Source: Bacillota bacterium
Lineage (GTDB): Bacteria > Bacillota > Clostridia > Acetivibrionales > DTU013
Direction of reading: 5' to 3'
NCBI GenBank assembly: GCA_023409735.1
Contig: JAEYRB010000032.1
Location: 1-64,000, forward strand
Length of the DNA: 64,000 nt
Shown in pieces: positions 27,005-36,738 of this stretch (position 1 is its first letter; every line of letters starts with the position of its first letter). The position numbers and the translations under genes are program-made. Under the pieces are notes generated by a model. It did not search any database, was not told the DNA's origin, and saw only the letters and a list, made by a program, of their open reading frames with translations.

Positions 27005-27023
27005 TTCAAAACAATCTTTATTA

Positions 27024-28760
27024 CTATTCGCCCCAGCTTGCGATTCTTTCCTGGATTCCAGCATTAACAACATCTTCATATGCCTTAATGTCAATTCCGT
27101 CTATAGCTGTAACATATTCCTGCCAGAGGCTTTCGAACTCGCTAGGATTAGCAAGGATCATCTGCGGCAGATACTGCATAGATGTATCTGTCAGCTGCTG
27201 ATTAGCTACCTGAGCATCACTTCCGTCAGGAACAGTGATATTCCATGCCGGATAATATACAGGATTTTCTGGCGGCTGGTTGAGGAAGTCTCTCCATGTT
27301 GTCTTATTGTATGCCTTCAAGAAGTTCTGATCATACTCTCTAAGAGTATCAAAGAATTCTGATGCCTGGTTATCTGCATTGTATGCATTACCATCGGAGT
27401 ATGTACCTTCGTGCTTAGGAGCAACATCAACAAGTGCTTCAAGACGGTTCTTTGAACGCCATACAAGATCCCTCTGCTGTTCACGCATTTCAGGAGTTCT
27501 GTAGTACATTCCTTTATCGTCTACTAAGTAATCTTCTCCTTCAATGCCCCAAGCAAGTATCTTCTGCCACTCTTCAGACATTATGGTGTCAAGGAATGAC
27601 ATAGCAATATCAGGCTGCTCACAGGATACTGAAATACCAAAGCCTTGGTTTATATTCATAACGTTTCTGTCTGTGTAATATGGCTCGCAGCCTTCATAAA
27701 CAGGCATTGTTGATATCCAAGTACGGTTATCCTTACCTTCCGCTGCAAGAGCATCATAAGCATTACCGTAGCTCCAGCGCTGATCATACATACCAAGTAC
27801 ACGACCTGTAGCAAGCTTAGCAAGATACTGGTCAAGAGTTTGCGTAAAGGATTCCCTGTCAACAAGGCCCTTTGCATTCATCTGATTGAGGAACTGATAG
27901 TACTTCTTTGCAACATCAGTGTTAGCAAATATCTTAGCAACATTATTGTCATCAACTATAACGCCGCCGTTATTTGGATGTCCTGCAAGATATTCAGGCG
28001 GATTTGTAAGTCCCCATTCTCTTCCTGTGCAGCACAGGATCTCAAAGCCTATAGTCGGCTGACCATCAATTTTTGGATTCTTCTTAACATAGTTCTCAAT
28101 AAGCTCGAAGTATTTCTCAAGAGTCATATTGTCGAGATTCGGATAACCTGCATCTTCAAGTACAGCCTTCTGAAGCCAGAAGCCTGATGCACCGTAGGCA
28201 GTTCCACCAGTGATATCACCATAGAAACGATTGAAGTTAGGGATGATGTAAATGTGCTTATTGCCATCTCCAGCATCAAATGACATACGCTTCCAATATG
28301 GTTTTACATGCTCATAAAGGTTTTTAGCCTTATCCTCTGTCAGATAATCATCCAGAGGAATAAGAGCTCCACCTAATATAAAGCGAGCATTAAGGTCTAC
28401 TGCGCCTACGAGGTCTGGATATTCTCCGCCTGCAAGCATAACACCTGTCTTCTGGTCTGCATTATCAGGAACAATTATCTCGTATTCAAGGGTAACTCCC
28501 AGCTTATCCTTCAACAGCTTGGTTATTTTGTTATCATCAGCTGGAGCAGGCAAAGCTGAAGTTATCCAAGTAGATAATGTTACCGGGTTATCCGGGGATA
28601 ATACAGGTAGACCACTTGCAACTTCCTGTGTAGTCTCAGCTTGTGTTGCTTCAGCTGTACTAGGTGTAGAAGCCTTATCATCCACCGGTGCTTTGCTACC
28701 ACATGCAGTCATTGAAATAATCATAACTGCAACTAATAAGAATAAAACTATTCTTTTCAT
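27024..28760 (-). CDS. Extracellular sugar-binding lipoprotein of the ABC transporter
   Basis: A 578-residue protein that starts with a lipoprotein signal MKRIVLFLLVAVMIISMTACGSK (lipobox TAC). A low-complexity linker rich in Thr and Ala follows, then a large substrate-binding domain of the LplA-like family (VTLSTWITSALPAP, GGEYPDLVGAVDL). The ATG at 28760 has the RBS AAGGAGG; the upstream start at 28817 is rejected. It delivers oligosaccharides to the two permeases. It is divergent from the kinase and regulator genes, and with the xylanase downstream a xylan-derived ligand is likely. Confidence 0.9.
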   Translation of the reverse strand: MKRIVLFLLVAVMIISMTACGSKAPVDDKASTPSTAEATQAETTQEVASGLPVLSPDNPVTLSTWITSALPAPADDNKITKLLKDKLGVTLEYEIIVPDNADQKTGVMLAGGEYPDLVGAVDLNARFILGGALIPLDDYLTEDKAKNLYEHVKPYWKRMSFDAGDGNKHIYIIPNFNRFYGDITGGTAYGASGFWLQKAVLEDAGYPNLDNMTLEKYFELIENYVKKNPKIDGQPTIGFEILCCTGREWGLTNPPEYLAGHPNNGGVIVDDNNVAKIFANTDVAKKYYQFLNQMNAKGLVDRESFTQTLDQYLAKLATGRVLGMYDQRWSYGNAYDALAAEGKDNRTWISTMPVYEGCEPYYTDRNVMNINQGFGISVSCEQPDIAMSFLDTIMSEEWQKILAWGIEGEDYLVDDKGMYYRTPEMREQQRDLVWRSKNRLEALVDVAPKHEGTYSDGNAYNADNQASEFFDTLREYDQNFLKAYNKTTWRDFLNQPPENPVYYPAWNITVPDGSDAQVANQQLTDTSMQYLPQMILANPSEFESLWQEYVTAIDGIDIKAYEDVVNAGIQERIASWGE

Positions 28761-28852
28761 AAAATCCTCCTTTTTTATTTGCAGATATTGCAGTAATATA
28801 TGTATATTGACTGCCATACCAGCTTATTGTATAATTTCATTATATTGCCAAG

Positions 28853-30499
28853 GTGGTTGGAAGTAAATTATCAAATTTAGGATTAGTACCGGAGTTTTTT
28901 AAGGGGCTGATTAAAATATTCAGAGTATTGCTTGTAGACGATGAGCCGTCAGTGCTTGAAGGGCTGCGTATATTTGTAGATTGGAACAAGGCAGGTTATA
29001 ACATAGTCGGCGTGGCTTCCAATGGGATTATCGCATACTCCGATATCAATGAGCTTCACCCTGATCTTGTTATTTGTGATATACGCATGCCTGGAATGAA
29101 CGGGCTTGAGCTTATCGAAAAAGTTAATGCAAGCGTCAGACCTTTACCTAAATTTCTTATGCTCAGCGGTTATAGTGACTTTTCTTATGCCCAGAAGGCC
29201 TTGCAGCTTGGTGCTCTGGGATATCTTACAAAGCCTCTTGACCAGGAGGAGTTGATATCGGAATTGGCAAATGTATCAAATATCATGAATGATGAAAAAA
29301 GGATAGTTGATGAGACGCTTGAAATGATCCGGTACAGCAAAAGCAAGCTCCACAAGGATATCATAAACGGAACCTACAATAGTAAGCTGGAATGGAAGGC
29401 GTATTTTCTTCTTGGTATTCCGGAAACAGGAAAATTGAGAACTATAAGATTTATAACAGATAATATCAAAGATAACAACTTAGAATATAGTACATACACG
29501 CTGCTTGAGAAAATAGCAGGAGTAGAGAATAAAGAGTACATATTTTATAATGGTAATAACACCTATACCTTTTTAATGCATGACGGGATGAAGGATTTTG
29601 ACGACTCCTCCAAGCTTAACGACTCTATAGCCAAGCAGCTTAGTAATGTTAATATTAACGATTATGGTATTTCTTCATTTTGGGTATTAATAAGCGGAGT
29701 CTCTGATGAAAAGGCGTTAAGGAGCATATGCTCTTGTGAAAATGAAATTGAAGAGCTGCATTTATATTGTATGCTTCATCCGGATAAGAGGATTTACTCT
29801 TATGAGAACCTTCGCAATGAGCTGTCATATCAGAGTTTGATTTATGACAGAGCAAGCACAATTTTTACCAAATTACCTTTTGAACGTGTCGTAGCTGCTA
29901 TAAAAGGTACAGACAAGGAAAAAGTATCAGCTATTATCTCTGAGTTTTTCGAAACACTCGTACCAAATGCGTTCACTAATGGTATTTTGTCTATATGTTT
30001 ATACAGACTTGCCTATTTGGTAAGAAAAACAGCTTCTTCCTTAGATATCGAGGCAAATTCAGTTATCAGTGACTTTATCCGATCAATACCGAATAGTTGC
30101 CCTAATTGTAAAAAACTTGCTTTGATAATGTGCCAACAGGTCTTCGAAAAAATAAACAGTAATAATGATAAATCTATCGTTCTACTTGAAAATGAAATAA
30201 TCAGCTACATTAAAAAAGGTTGCTTCAAAAGGAATTTTAGTCTTCAGACAATCTCCACCAATTTTTCACTTCCAGCTATCATAATCAGTAAGATGGTAAG
30301 AAAGAAAACAGGTTTAAAATTTAATGACTATGTAAATATCCTGCGTATTGAATATGCAAAGAAGCTCATTGCATTTGAGGACGTAAAGGTAACAACTGTC
30401 TGCGAGGCATCTGGCTATTCTGACTATGATTATTTTATTAAAAAGTTCAAGGAATTAACAGGTGTTTCTCCCTCTGAATATAAAAAGAAATACTCGTAA
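28853..30499 (+). CDS. AraC-type response regulator (YesN family)
   Basis: About 548 residues. The receiver domain (IFRVLLVDDEPSVLEGL to PLDQEELISEL) has its phospho-acceptor Asp in LVICDIRMPG (residue 76 from this start). A long middle region follows, and a C-terminal AraC DNA-binding domain ends with EASGYSDYDYFIKKFKELTGVSPSEYKKKY. The annotated GTG is doubtful because the receiver begins about 20 residues later; a non-standard start near 28913 after AAGGGG is possible. It is 26 bp before the kinase gene and divergent from the transporter operon, which it most likely activates. Confidence 0.88.
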   Translation: MVGSKLSNLGLVPEFFKGLIKIFRVLLVDDEPSVLEGLRIFVDWNKAGYNIVGVASNGIIAYSDINELHPDLVICDIRMPGMNGLELIEKVNASVRPLPKFLMLSGYSDFSYAQKALQLGALGYLTKPLDQEELISELANVSNIMNDEKRIVDETLEMIRYSKSKLHKDIINGTYNSKLEWKAYFLLGIPETGKLRTIRFITDNIKDNNLEYSTYTLLEKIAGVENKEYIFYNGNNTYTFLMHDGMKDFDDSSKLNDSIAKQLSNVNINDYGISSFWVLISGVSDEKALRSICSCENEIEELHLYCMLHPDKRIYSYENLRNELSYQSLIYDRASTIFTKLPFERVVAAIKGTDKEKVSAIISEFFETLVPNAFTNGILSICLYRLAYLVRKTASSLDIEANSVISDFIRSIPNSCPNCKKLALIMCQQVFEKINSNNDKSIVLLENEIISYIKKGCFKRNFSLQTISTNFSLPAIIISKMVRKKTGLKFNDYVNILRIEYAKKLIAFEDVKVTTVCEASGYSDYDYFIKKFKELTGVSPSEYKKKYS

Positions 30500-30525
30500 G
30501 CTTGTCTTACACAGGAGATAATGTA

Positions 30526-32328
30526 ATGAAAAAGCTTTTGTTAAAACTGGACAATATTAGTATTAAGCGTAAATTTATTCTGGTATATGTGTTTTGCATA
30601 TGCCTTCCTGTTATTGCGGGTGCTATAATATGGGTAACCTTTACATCCAATGAGATCAAGCAGAACACAGTCTACTACATGGATCAAACCTTTGAATCAT
30701 CTATAGCCGACTTTGACCTTCTTATGCAGACTGCACTGAATATCGGCTCACAAATAAATGCAGATACCGCTTTGTATAATGATCTTTCCAAAGACTTTAT
30801 TAATCCTGCAGGGCATTACAAGCTCTATTGGGAGAGACTGAGGAACAGGTTCTTAATGTATTTAGTTAGTAATAGTGATATAGCAAATATAACTCTTTAC
30901 ATTGACGATTCGCACTTTATTAACTGTGATTACTTCCGTGTCTTGGATGATCGTGCTAAAGAATATGACTGGTATAAAGCAGCATCTGCCAGCACCTCTG
31001 ATATAATCATATATCCAGGCTCTACAGTCATAGCCATTTCTCCTTATAAGAACAGATTAACTGTTATACAAAAGATCGCAAGGACTAATTTCCTAAATAA
31101 CAAAACCAACTATCTCCTTATTGAATTGAAGCTTGACAGAACTTTCGCAAAACTTTACCAGAAGAATAACAGTACATATACCTACATAACACTTCCCAGC
31201 GGGGAAATGTTCTGGAGTGCCTACCCAAATTCTTTTGATTTCAAGGATACAGAATCAATTTTAAACATGTCCGGCAGCAGTAAGTATTATGTTTTTGAGA
31301 GAAGTATAGGTATACAACCTTATTTTAGTAACTGGAAAATAACTGAATTATATAATAAAAACCAAACCTTCAAACGGCAAAATGTAGTTTTAGCATATAT
31401 TTTGCTAATAACGCTTTCAATAGCTACCTTTTCCGTGTTTATTATCTGGTTTGTGCTTAATTCTATGAGTTATAGAATAGGGAATCTTTCAAGCCATATG
31501 AAGAACATTGACGAAGGCCATCTTATGCCGCTTTCACTTGAAAATCCGGGAAAAGACGAAATTGGCTGGCTGATCATAGCCTTCAATAATATGATAGGTA
31601 AGCTCAATGAGCTAATAAATGTAGTATATAAGCTCGAAATGCAAAAGAAGGATGTTGAGGTGGAGAATATACGAGCTGAATATAAATATCTGCAAGCCCA
31701 GGTCGACCCACATTTCCTTTTCAACACACTTAATGCTATACTGGTCTTTTGCGTAAAAAACGGCTACACTGAGCTCACCACGGTCATTTCCAGCTTGTCA
31801 AAGCTCTTAAAACGCCTGCTTACCAGCAGAAAAGACTTAATTCCGGTTTCTGAAGAACTAGACTTTATTGATAAGTATCTTTCAATTGAAAAATTCAGAT
31901 TCGGCGGAAAATTTGATTATACAATTAATATTGCTAAAGAAGTTGTTGCACTGAACTTTATGATTCCTAAGATGAGCATTCAGCCTATTGTTGAAAATGC
32001 GTGTAAGCATGGCCTGCAATCCTCCCTTGATGATAACCGAAAGCTGGTTATATCGGCAAAAATAGAGGATGATACACTTATAATCTCTGTTAAAGATAAT
32101 GGAACAGGGATGGGCAGCGAACAAGTAAAGGCTATTGTAACCAAAATGGAGAGCTCCGATGATGATTTAAATACCGACAATGACGATATGAACAATGGCG
32201 TTGGTATCAGAAACGTATATCGCAGAATGATGATGGTATATGAGGATAGGTTTAATTTCAAAATACATAGTGCTCCCGGTTATGGCACTGAAATAATACT
32301 CAGCATAAAAAGATGTGATGGCAGATAA
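30526..32328 (+). CDS. Sensor histidine kinase, YesM family
   Basis: A 600-residue membrane kinase. A transmembrane helix near residues 20-42 is followed by an extracellular sensing domain (about 45-290), a second helix (VLAYILLITLSIATFSVFIIW) and a HAMP segment. The His-kinase domain has the phospho-acceptor His396 in AQVDPHFLFNTLNA, and the ATPase motifs IVENACKHGL and DNGTGMG are present. The ATG at 30526 has an AGGAGA RBS. It pairs with the regulator just upstream, and the ligand is probably an extracellular or binding-protein-bound sugar, by context. Confidence 0.9.
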   Translation: MKKLLLKLDNISIKRKFILVYVFCICLPVIAGAIIWVTFTSNEIKQNTVYYMDQTFESSIADFDLLMQTALNIGSQINADTALYNDLSKDFINPAGHYKLYWERLRNRFLMYLVSNSDIANITLYIDDSHFINCDYFRVLDDRAKEYDWYKAASASTSDIIIYPGSTVIAISPYKNRLTVIQKIARTNFLNNKTNYLLIELKLDRTFAKLYQKNNSTYTYITLPSGEMFWSAYPNSFDFKDTESILNMSGSSKYYVFERSIGIQPYFSNWKITELYNKNQTFKRQNVVLAYILLITLSIATFSVFIIWFVLNSMSYRIGNLSSHMKNIDEGHLMPLSLENPGKDEIGWLIIAFNNMIGKLNELINVVYKLEMQKKDVEVENIRAEYKYLQAQVDPHFLFNTLNAILVFCVKNGYTELTTVISSLSKLLKRLLTSRKDLIPVSEELDFIDKYLSIEKFRFGGKFDYTINIAKEVVALNFMIPKMSIQPIVENACKHGLQSSLDDNRKLVISAKIEDDTLIISVKDNGTGMGSEQVKAIVTKMESSDDDLNTDNDDMNNGVGIRNVYRRMMMVYEDRFNFKIHSAPGYGTEIILSIKRCDGR

Positions 32329-32361
32329 TGTTGATAGTCTTATGGATATAGCAATAGTTTA

Positions 32362-33492
32362 TTAAGCCTGTTCCTTATATTGTACAGGTTTTTTATTGGT
32401 TATTCTTTCGAAATGCGAAAAGAAATTATTATAATTTTTATAGCCTACATATGATGATATGTCATTTAGGGTCAGTTCTGATGACTTTATAAGCTCTATT
32501 GCCTTCTGTATCCTGAGTCGATGCTGATACTCACTTATACTGCATCCAAACTGCTTGCTGAATGCCTCTCCAAGATATCCTGGATCTAGAAACTCCATTT
32601 CTGCTAAAGAAGCCACACTAAGCTCCTTATCAAAATTCTGTTCAATATATTCCTTTACGTTATATAAATGGCTTCTGGAATTTTTACGTCTTTCATCCAG
32701 CATTAATCCTATAGTTATGGACAAAATATTCAGTATTTTGTCCTTGAGGTTATTAATGCTCAGATTCTTTTTATCATGAAGCAAGGTCGCATTAATACTG
32801 ATATTTCTCTCAAAAGCAATATGGAGTATATGATATATTAGGCTGTTTACAGTAAAATTCACATCAGCTAACAAAGTTTTTTCGGCAGTAAAAAAGCCAA
32901 ATAACTCATCTATGAGCTCTTCTGCATCTTCATAGCTCATAAGATTAATGGCTGTTGATAATTCCTCGTCAAAGCTGTCTCTTATTGTCTTGCGGTAAAT
33001 ACTTCTTCCCTGCTCATTAGAAGTACTCCCTGATATGTCATCCTGAATTAATTCATTTCTGATGGATCTAAATGCTGCTATGTCCTCTTGAGTAAATCCA
33101 TAACGCTTCAGGAAAGCTTCATCAAGTTTGTTCTTAACCTTCTTCAATACATAATCTACTTCATCAATATCTAAAGGCTTCAGCATATAATAATTCACCT
33201 GACAGCGCATTGCTTCCTTGGCATAAGAAAAATCTGCATAACCGCTTAGTATAACAAATTCCAGTTCAATGTCCATTTTTCTTATCTCAGTGATCATTTC
33301 CAAGCCACTTTGAACAGGCATCCGTATATCTGTTATTATAAGATGAGGGCGCAGCTTCCTGATTTTTTGCAGAGCATCCTTTGCGTTAGAAGCTTCACCA
33401 CATAATTCGAAATCATATTGCTCCCAGGGTATCATTATTTTCATGCCTTCCAAAACAGATGGTTCGTCATCAACTATAAAGGCTTTGTACAT
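32362..33492 (-). CDS. Second AraC-type response regulator (YesN family)
   Basis: A 376-residue regulator. The receiver domain begins MYKAFIVDDEPSVLEGM with the phospho-acceptor Asp55 (LIITDIRMPV). A C-terminal AraC domain (about 275-376) contains DISSYVGYKNYNNFFSHFERITNKKPVQY. It converges on the kinase gene with 33 bp between the stops and resembles the first regulator, though its middle region is much shorter. It may be a second output of the same kinase or serve a distant one. No terminator is evident between the convergent genes. Confidence 0.88.
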   Translation of the reverse strand: MYKAFIVDDEPSVLEGMKIMIPWEQYDFELCGEASNAKDALQKIRKLRPHLIITDIRMPVQSGLEMITEIRKMDIELEFVILSGYADFSYAKEAMRCQVNYYMLKPLDIDEVDYVLKKVKNKLDEAFLKRYGFTQEDIAAFRSIRNELIQDDISGSTSNEQGRSIYRKTIRDSFDEELSTAINLMSYEDAEELIDELFGFFTAEKTLLADVNFTVNSLIYHILHIAFERNISINATLLHDKKNLSINNLKDKILNILSITIGLMLDERRKNSRSHLYNVKEYIEQNFDKELSVASLAEMEFLDPGYLGEAFSKQFGCSISEYQHRLRIQKAIELIKSSELTLNDISSYVGYKNYNNFFSHFERITNKKPVQYKEQA

Positions 33493-33650
33493 TTACCTGA
33501 TCGCTCCTTATGTGTTTAGTACAGAATAAACTAACAATGTTTACATAAAGTAAGTATTTAATATAATTTTACCTCTCTGTAACTAATTTACATTATTAGT
33601 TCATAATAATCAATACCTGTTAGTATAATGTATCCTTGTTAAGGGAGAAA

Positions 33651-33690
33651 TAGTTTAGCAGCTGTAGACCTACGGTCAATGCCATGAATA
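33651..33690 (-). repeat. Post-terminator element, partial copy 4a
   Basis: Contains only the GCTGTAGACCTACGGTCAATGCCAT half of the element (GACC-N4-GGTC stem), immediately followed by full copy 4b, suggesting tandem duplication or two insertions at one site. Confidence 0.6.
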
Positions 33691-33693
33691 AAA

Positions 33694-33761
33694 TAAAAGT
33701 CCCGAGGGCATCGGGCCCCCGAGACTTCCTGCTGTAGCCTTTCAGGCAACGCCATTAAGTA
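33694..33761 (-). repeat. Post-terminator two-hairpin element, copy 4b
   Basis: The best-formed first hairpin of the family: AAGTCCCGAGGGC pairs with GCCCCCGAGACTT around a CATCGG loop. The second hairpin GCCTTTCAGGC with flanking GTA and AACGCCAT follows. It lies directly beyond the spoIIID terminator. Confidence 0.8.
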
Positions 33762-33763
33762 AA

Positions 33764-33796
33764 AGGGAGGCCTTTTATTAGCCTCCCTCATTTTTT
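33764..33796 (-). terminator. Terminator of spoIIID
   Basis: GGGAGGC-N9-GCCTCCC, with AT-rich tails on both strands, begins a few bases after the spoIIID stop codon. Confidence 0.85.
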
Positions 33797-34055
33797 ATGC
33801 TGTTTTTCCCTGATATTTGGCTTTTGTGGCTTCTCCGCCTCTTATGTGTCTTTCAGCCTTATTTTCCTCAAGTACTGATTTTACGTTATCAGCAAGTTCA
33901 TGGTTAATTCTTGCAAGTCGTTCTGTTACATCCTTGTGTACTGTACTTTTACTGATTCCGAATTTTTTGGCGGCTGCCCTTACGGTTGTTTTTTTGTCAA
34001 TAATATAATTTGCCAGTTCTACCGCTCTCTCTTCAATATATCCCTTCAATTGCAT
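33795..34055 (-). CDS. spoIIID: Sporulation transcription factor SpoIIID
   Basis: An 86-residue DNA-binding protein matching SpoIIID: GYIEERAVELANYIIDKKTTVRAAAKKFGISKSTVHKDVTERL, with the helix-turn-helix at about residues 22-42 and the basic C-terminal helix. It switches mother-cell gene expression after sigma-E. The ATG at 34055 follows the GGAGGGG RBS; the ATG at 34073 would place that RBS inside the gene. The order murA-spoIID-spoIIQ-spoIIID is conserved in spore-formers. Confidence 0.95.
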   Translation of the reverse strand: MQLKGYIEERAVELANYIIDKKTTVRAAAKKFGISKSTVHKDVTERLARINHELADNVKSVLEENKAERHIRGGEATKAKYQGKTA

Positions 34056-34103
34056 ACCCCCTCCTCGAGTCAATACTGTGGAGAAATATCATAGTCCTTG
34101 GTG

Positions 34104-34132
34104 TTTACATGCTTTCTCACCGGTAATATATT
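34104..34132 (-). promoter_or_regulatory. spoIIID: Possible sigma-E promoter of spoIIID
   Basis: On the minus strand AATATATT (34132-34125) and CATGTAAA (34111-34104), separated by 13 bases, resemble the sigma-E boxes (KMATATT, CATACAnT). Control by sigma-E is established for spoIIID in Bacillus; the match here is partial. Confidence 0.4.
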
Positions 34133-34340
34133 TTTTCCGGCAGTACGAACCTTCGCGGACAAAGGTATGCCTGCTGCTCTGGTTTATCTATTGTTCATCG
34201 GAGCCATAGATAACAATTGGTGATAACTGTTACATACGGCCCATATCAAACTAACCGGGCTTGCATCTTGTATCACTACAGTATATATATGCCTTGCAGA
34301 GAATCTATATGATTTATTTATTATAGAAATTTATGCAGAT

Positions 34341-34409
34341 ATTAAATTCTCGGGAGCATCGGATCCTCCTCTATTTTTACTGTATACCTTCAGTCATCAT
34401 CATAAAAAA
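34341..34409 (-). repeat. Post-terminator two-hairpin element, copy 5
   Basis: Plus strand TTCTCGGGAGCATCGGATCC, TTTTTACTGTATACC, TTCAGTCATCATCATAAAA. The second stem is degenerate. It lies directly beyond the spoIIQ terminator. Confidence 0.7.
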
Positions 34410-34410
34410 A

Positions 34411-34440
34411 GAAGTACCAATTACGATGATTGGTACTTCT
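34411..34440 (-). terminator. Terminator of spoIIQ
   Basis: GAAGTACCAAT-N7-ATTGGTACTTC is a perfect 11-bp stem flanked by A- and T-runs. Confidence 0.9.
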
Positions 34441-34479
34441 TTGAACTATATGTGCTTTTATACGCATTTAGCCGTTTTA

Positions 34480-35307
34480 TCAGTCGATCTGAGCACTGCT
34501 TGAAAGAAAATAATCCATTGGATCCACATTAACATCATTGTTAAACACTTCGAAATGAAGGTGAGACTCTTCCGATGATTCATCCTTTGCAGTATTACCT
34601 ACAATACCTATCACTTCGCCCTGCACAACCTTTTGATTTACTGCTACCATGTCGTCAGATGCAAGATTTCTGTATAGGGTCTTGATACCATTTTCATGAT
34701 CAACTACTACATATATACCTAGGAATGAATCATTTTTAACATCAATAACCACACCATCCCCAACTGCTTTTACAGCAGTTCCTCTGTCCGCTGCAATATC
34801 AACTCCCGTATGTGCACGCCATTCCTCAAGTGTTTTTGAGTAAACAAGCTTATCCATAGCGTATTCAAGTGTTATAGTACCATCTACAGGCATCTGGAAG
34901 CTCTGCTTCTTATCAGTAGAGCCGGAGCCCTTGGGAGTAGTACTTTTTGAAGGTTCCGTTGTAGTACCCTTCTTATCAGTATCGGTGTTTTCCTTTCCGT
35001 CTCCAGCCTTTGCACTGTCGCCTGCATTTACTGATGCCGGATTTCCTATGTCTGATTGCTTTCCAACAGCAGCTGATGCCTGTGTATCCTCAGGTTCCTG
35101 ATCGTTAAATGAAACTCCGCTGCCCACACCCTCGTCAACAATATTTTCCGAATTGTTATCAAGCTTGTCCGGATTTTTTCGTGTTGTTACAAATATAGCA
35201 GTACCGGCTATCACAGCTATGCATAACAAGAGGACAATATAAAAGCCTTTCTTGTCCAAAAAGTCTCTGATTCCCTTTTTTGATCCTTTTTCTTCGTTCA
35301 TATTCAC
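34480..35307 (-). CDS. spoIIQ: SpoIIQ-type M23 peptidase-family engulfment protein
   Basis: About 275 residues. It has one N-terminal transmembrane helix (FYIVLLLCIAVIAGTAIFV), a long Thr/Ser/Lys-rich linker, and a C-terminal M23/LytM domain. The metal-binding motifs appear complete: H-x3-D (AHTGVDIAA) and HLH (ESHLHFEVF). Bacillus SpoIIQ lacks one of these, whereas clostridial homologues often keep them. It spans the forespore membrane and pairs with SpoIIIAH during engulfment. The GTG at 35307 fits the GGAGG spacing best; the ATG at 35301 is possible. Confidence 0.88.
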   Translation of the reverse strand: MNMNEEKGSKKGIRDFLDKKGFYIVLLLCIAVIAGTAIFVTTRKNPDKLDNNSENIVDEGVGSGVSFNDQEPEDTQASAAVGKQSDIGNPASVNAGDSAKAGDGKENTDTDKKGTTTEPSKSTTPKGSGSTDKKQSFQMPVDGTITLEYAMDKLVYSKTLEEWRAHTGVDIAADRGTAVKAVGDGVVIDVKNDSFLGIYVVVDHENGIKTLYRNLASDDMVAVNQKVVQGEVIGIVGNTAKDESSEESHLHFEVFNNDVNVDPMDYFLSSSAQID

Positions 35308-35428
35308 AAATTCCACCTCCGTAATATATTGTTTCCGTATATGGCAACTATATACACACGGAGTGAAAATTTATTTTATCGAAAATTGTTTGAAATCCTT
35401 TTGAAGAAGCAGGACACCACAAGAATAT

Positions 35429-36523
35429 CTAGTTACTATGCTCATAGTCACTAATCGGTATTACATCCACACCTGTGTAGTAATGCTTCAATATTTCCAT
35501 GCAGGTACCACCTTTTTTTGCAAGGGAATCAGCCCCGTACTGACTCATGCCGACGCCATGCCCATAGCCTCTTGTAGTTATTCTGAGCATCTGTTTGTCA
35601 CCTGTTCCCTTTCCGACTTTTTCGACTACAAAATTCGTTGATCTGAGTCCAAGCAGGGTACGAAATTCTGTGCCCTTTAGTGTAATGTCCCCGATCTTCA
35701 AAGTCTTAACACGGCCACCGGCGGTATACTCCAGAACATTGATACTATCATACAGGTCTCCATGAAATTCCTCGTTAGGATATGCCTCCTTAAGCTTTTC
35801 AATTATTTCTGATGACTTTATGTTAGTTGACACTTCAAAGCCTTTTGCTTCTTCGTCACCTGTACTTGTGACACTTCTTAGATACGGAACACTAACGCCC
35901 GGCCATACATCTTCTGAATTCTCAGTCCTTTCTGAGCTGCTGGAGTGGAAAAGTGTATTGGCAACCTTGCCATCGTAAACCACAATTAGGCCTTTTGTAC
36001 TGTCTACTGCCTTTGCAATCTTACTCCAATACTTCGATGCAAAGAATACATTCCATTTCTTTATTGCAGCCTCTCTGCTGATCCAAGCCTGGCAGTGGGT
36101 GGAATCCTTACACACATCTATACCGTCATGTACACCCGTTTTTGATTCATAAACACCGGAAAAGCGACCATATGCATAGGTCCTTGCGGCTATTGCCTGA
36201 GCCTTCAGAGCTTCAGGATGAAATTCGGCAGGCATTTCTGCTGCGACAACACCTTTTATATACTCTTCAAGATCCATTTCTTCCGACCTTTTAAGATTAT
36301 TATCATATACACTTATTATGTATTCCTTGTTTTCTGCTTTCTCCTGCACTTTAACCTTTTCAGGTTTTTCTTTCTTTATAATTTCTTCCGACTGTTCCAA
36401 CTTTTCCTGCCTCTGTGGTGCTTTTACTTTCTCCGGCATCTTCCCGCATGATTTAACAATCAGCATTGGAAGCAGCAGTATCACTATAATCATAATCCCT
36501 GCGTAGTATATAAGCTTCTTCAT
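35429..36523 (-). CDS. spoIID: Stage II sporulation protein D
   Basis: A 364-residue membrane-anchored lytic transglycosylase of engulfment. It has an N-terminal helix (LIYYAGIMIIVILLLPMLIV), a charged linker, then the SpoIID/LytB domain. Signatures are MDLEEYIKGVVAAEMPAEFHPEALKAQAIAARTYA, SSSERTENSEDVWPG and the C-terminal GYGHGVGMSQYGADSLAKKG. The ATG at 36523 follows a GGGGGTCAGG RBS and is chosen over the ATG at 36589. It acts at the septum with SpoIIP and SpoIIM to remodel peptidoglycan. Confidence 0.93.
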   Translation of the reverse strand: MKKLIYYAGIMIIVILLLPMLIVKSCGKMPEKVKAPQRQEKLEQSEEIIKKEKPEKVKVQEKAENKEYIISVYDNNLKRSEEMDLEEYIKGVVAAEMPAEFHPEALKAQAIAARTYAYGRFSGVYESKTGVHDGIDVCKDSTHCQAWISREAAIKKWNVFFASKYWSKIAKAVDSTKGLIVVYDGKVANTLFHSSSSERTENSEDVWPGVSVPYLRSVTSTGDEEAKGFEVSTNIKSSEIIEKLKEAYPNEEFHGDLYDSINVLEYTAGGRVKTLKIGDITLKGTEFRTLLGLRSTNFVVEKVGKGTGDKQMLRITTRGYGHGVGMSQYGADSLAKKGGTCMEILKHYYTGVDVIPISDYEHSN

Positions 36524-36680
36524 CCTGACCCCCAAGCCTTTACACATTTGTTCATAAAGACACTTTAGAAATTTGCTTAAAATAAGCATTGTCCTTCCTA
36601 AATGTCTGTCAAAGGTATGTCCCTTTCTATACTTATTACTTGTAGGGCAAATATATTCAGAATAAGCTATTTAATTTGTG

Positions 36681-36735
36681 TAGCAGCCTGCACGCTATAA
36701 ATAAAAGCCTCGGGGGTATAGAACTGGGAAACACG
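36681..36735 (-). repeat. Post-terminator element, partial copy 6a
   Basis: Holds TAGCAGCC...GCTATAAATAAAAG followed by CCTCGGGGGTATAGA, that is, the end of one element and the beginning of another, directly before full copy 6b. Confidence 0.5.
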
Positions 36736-36738
36736 ATA

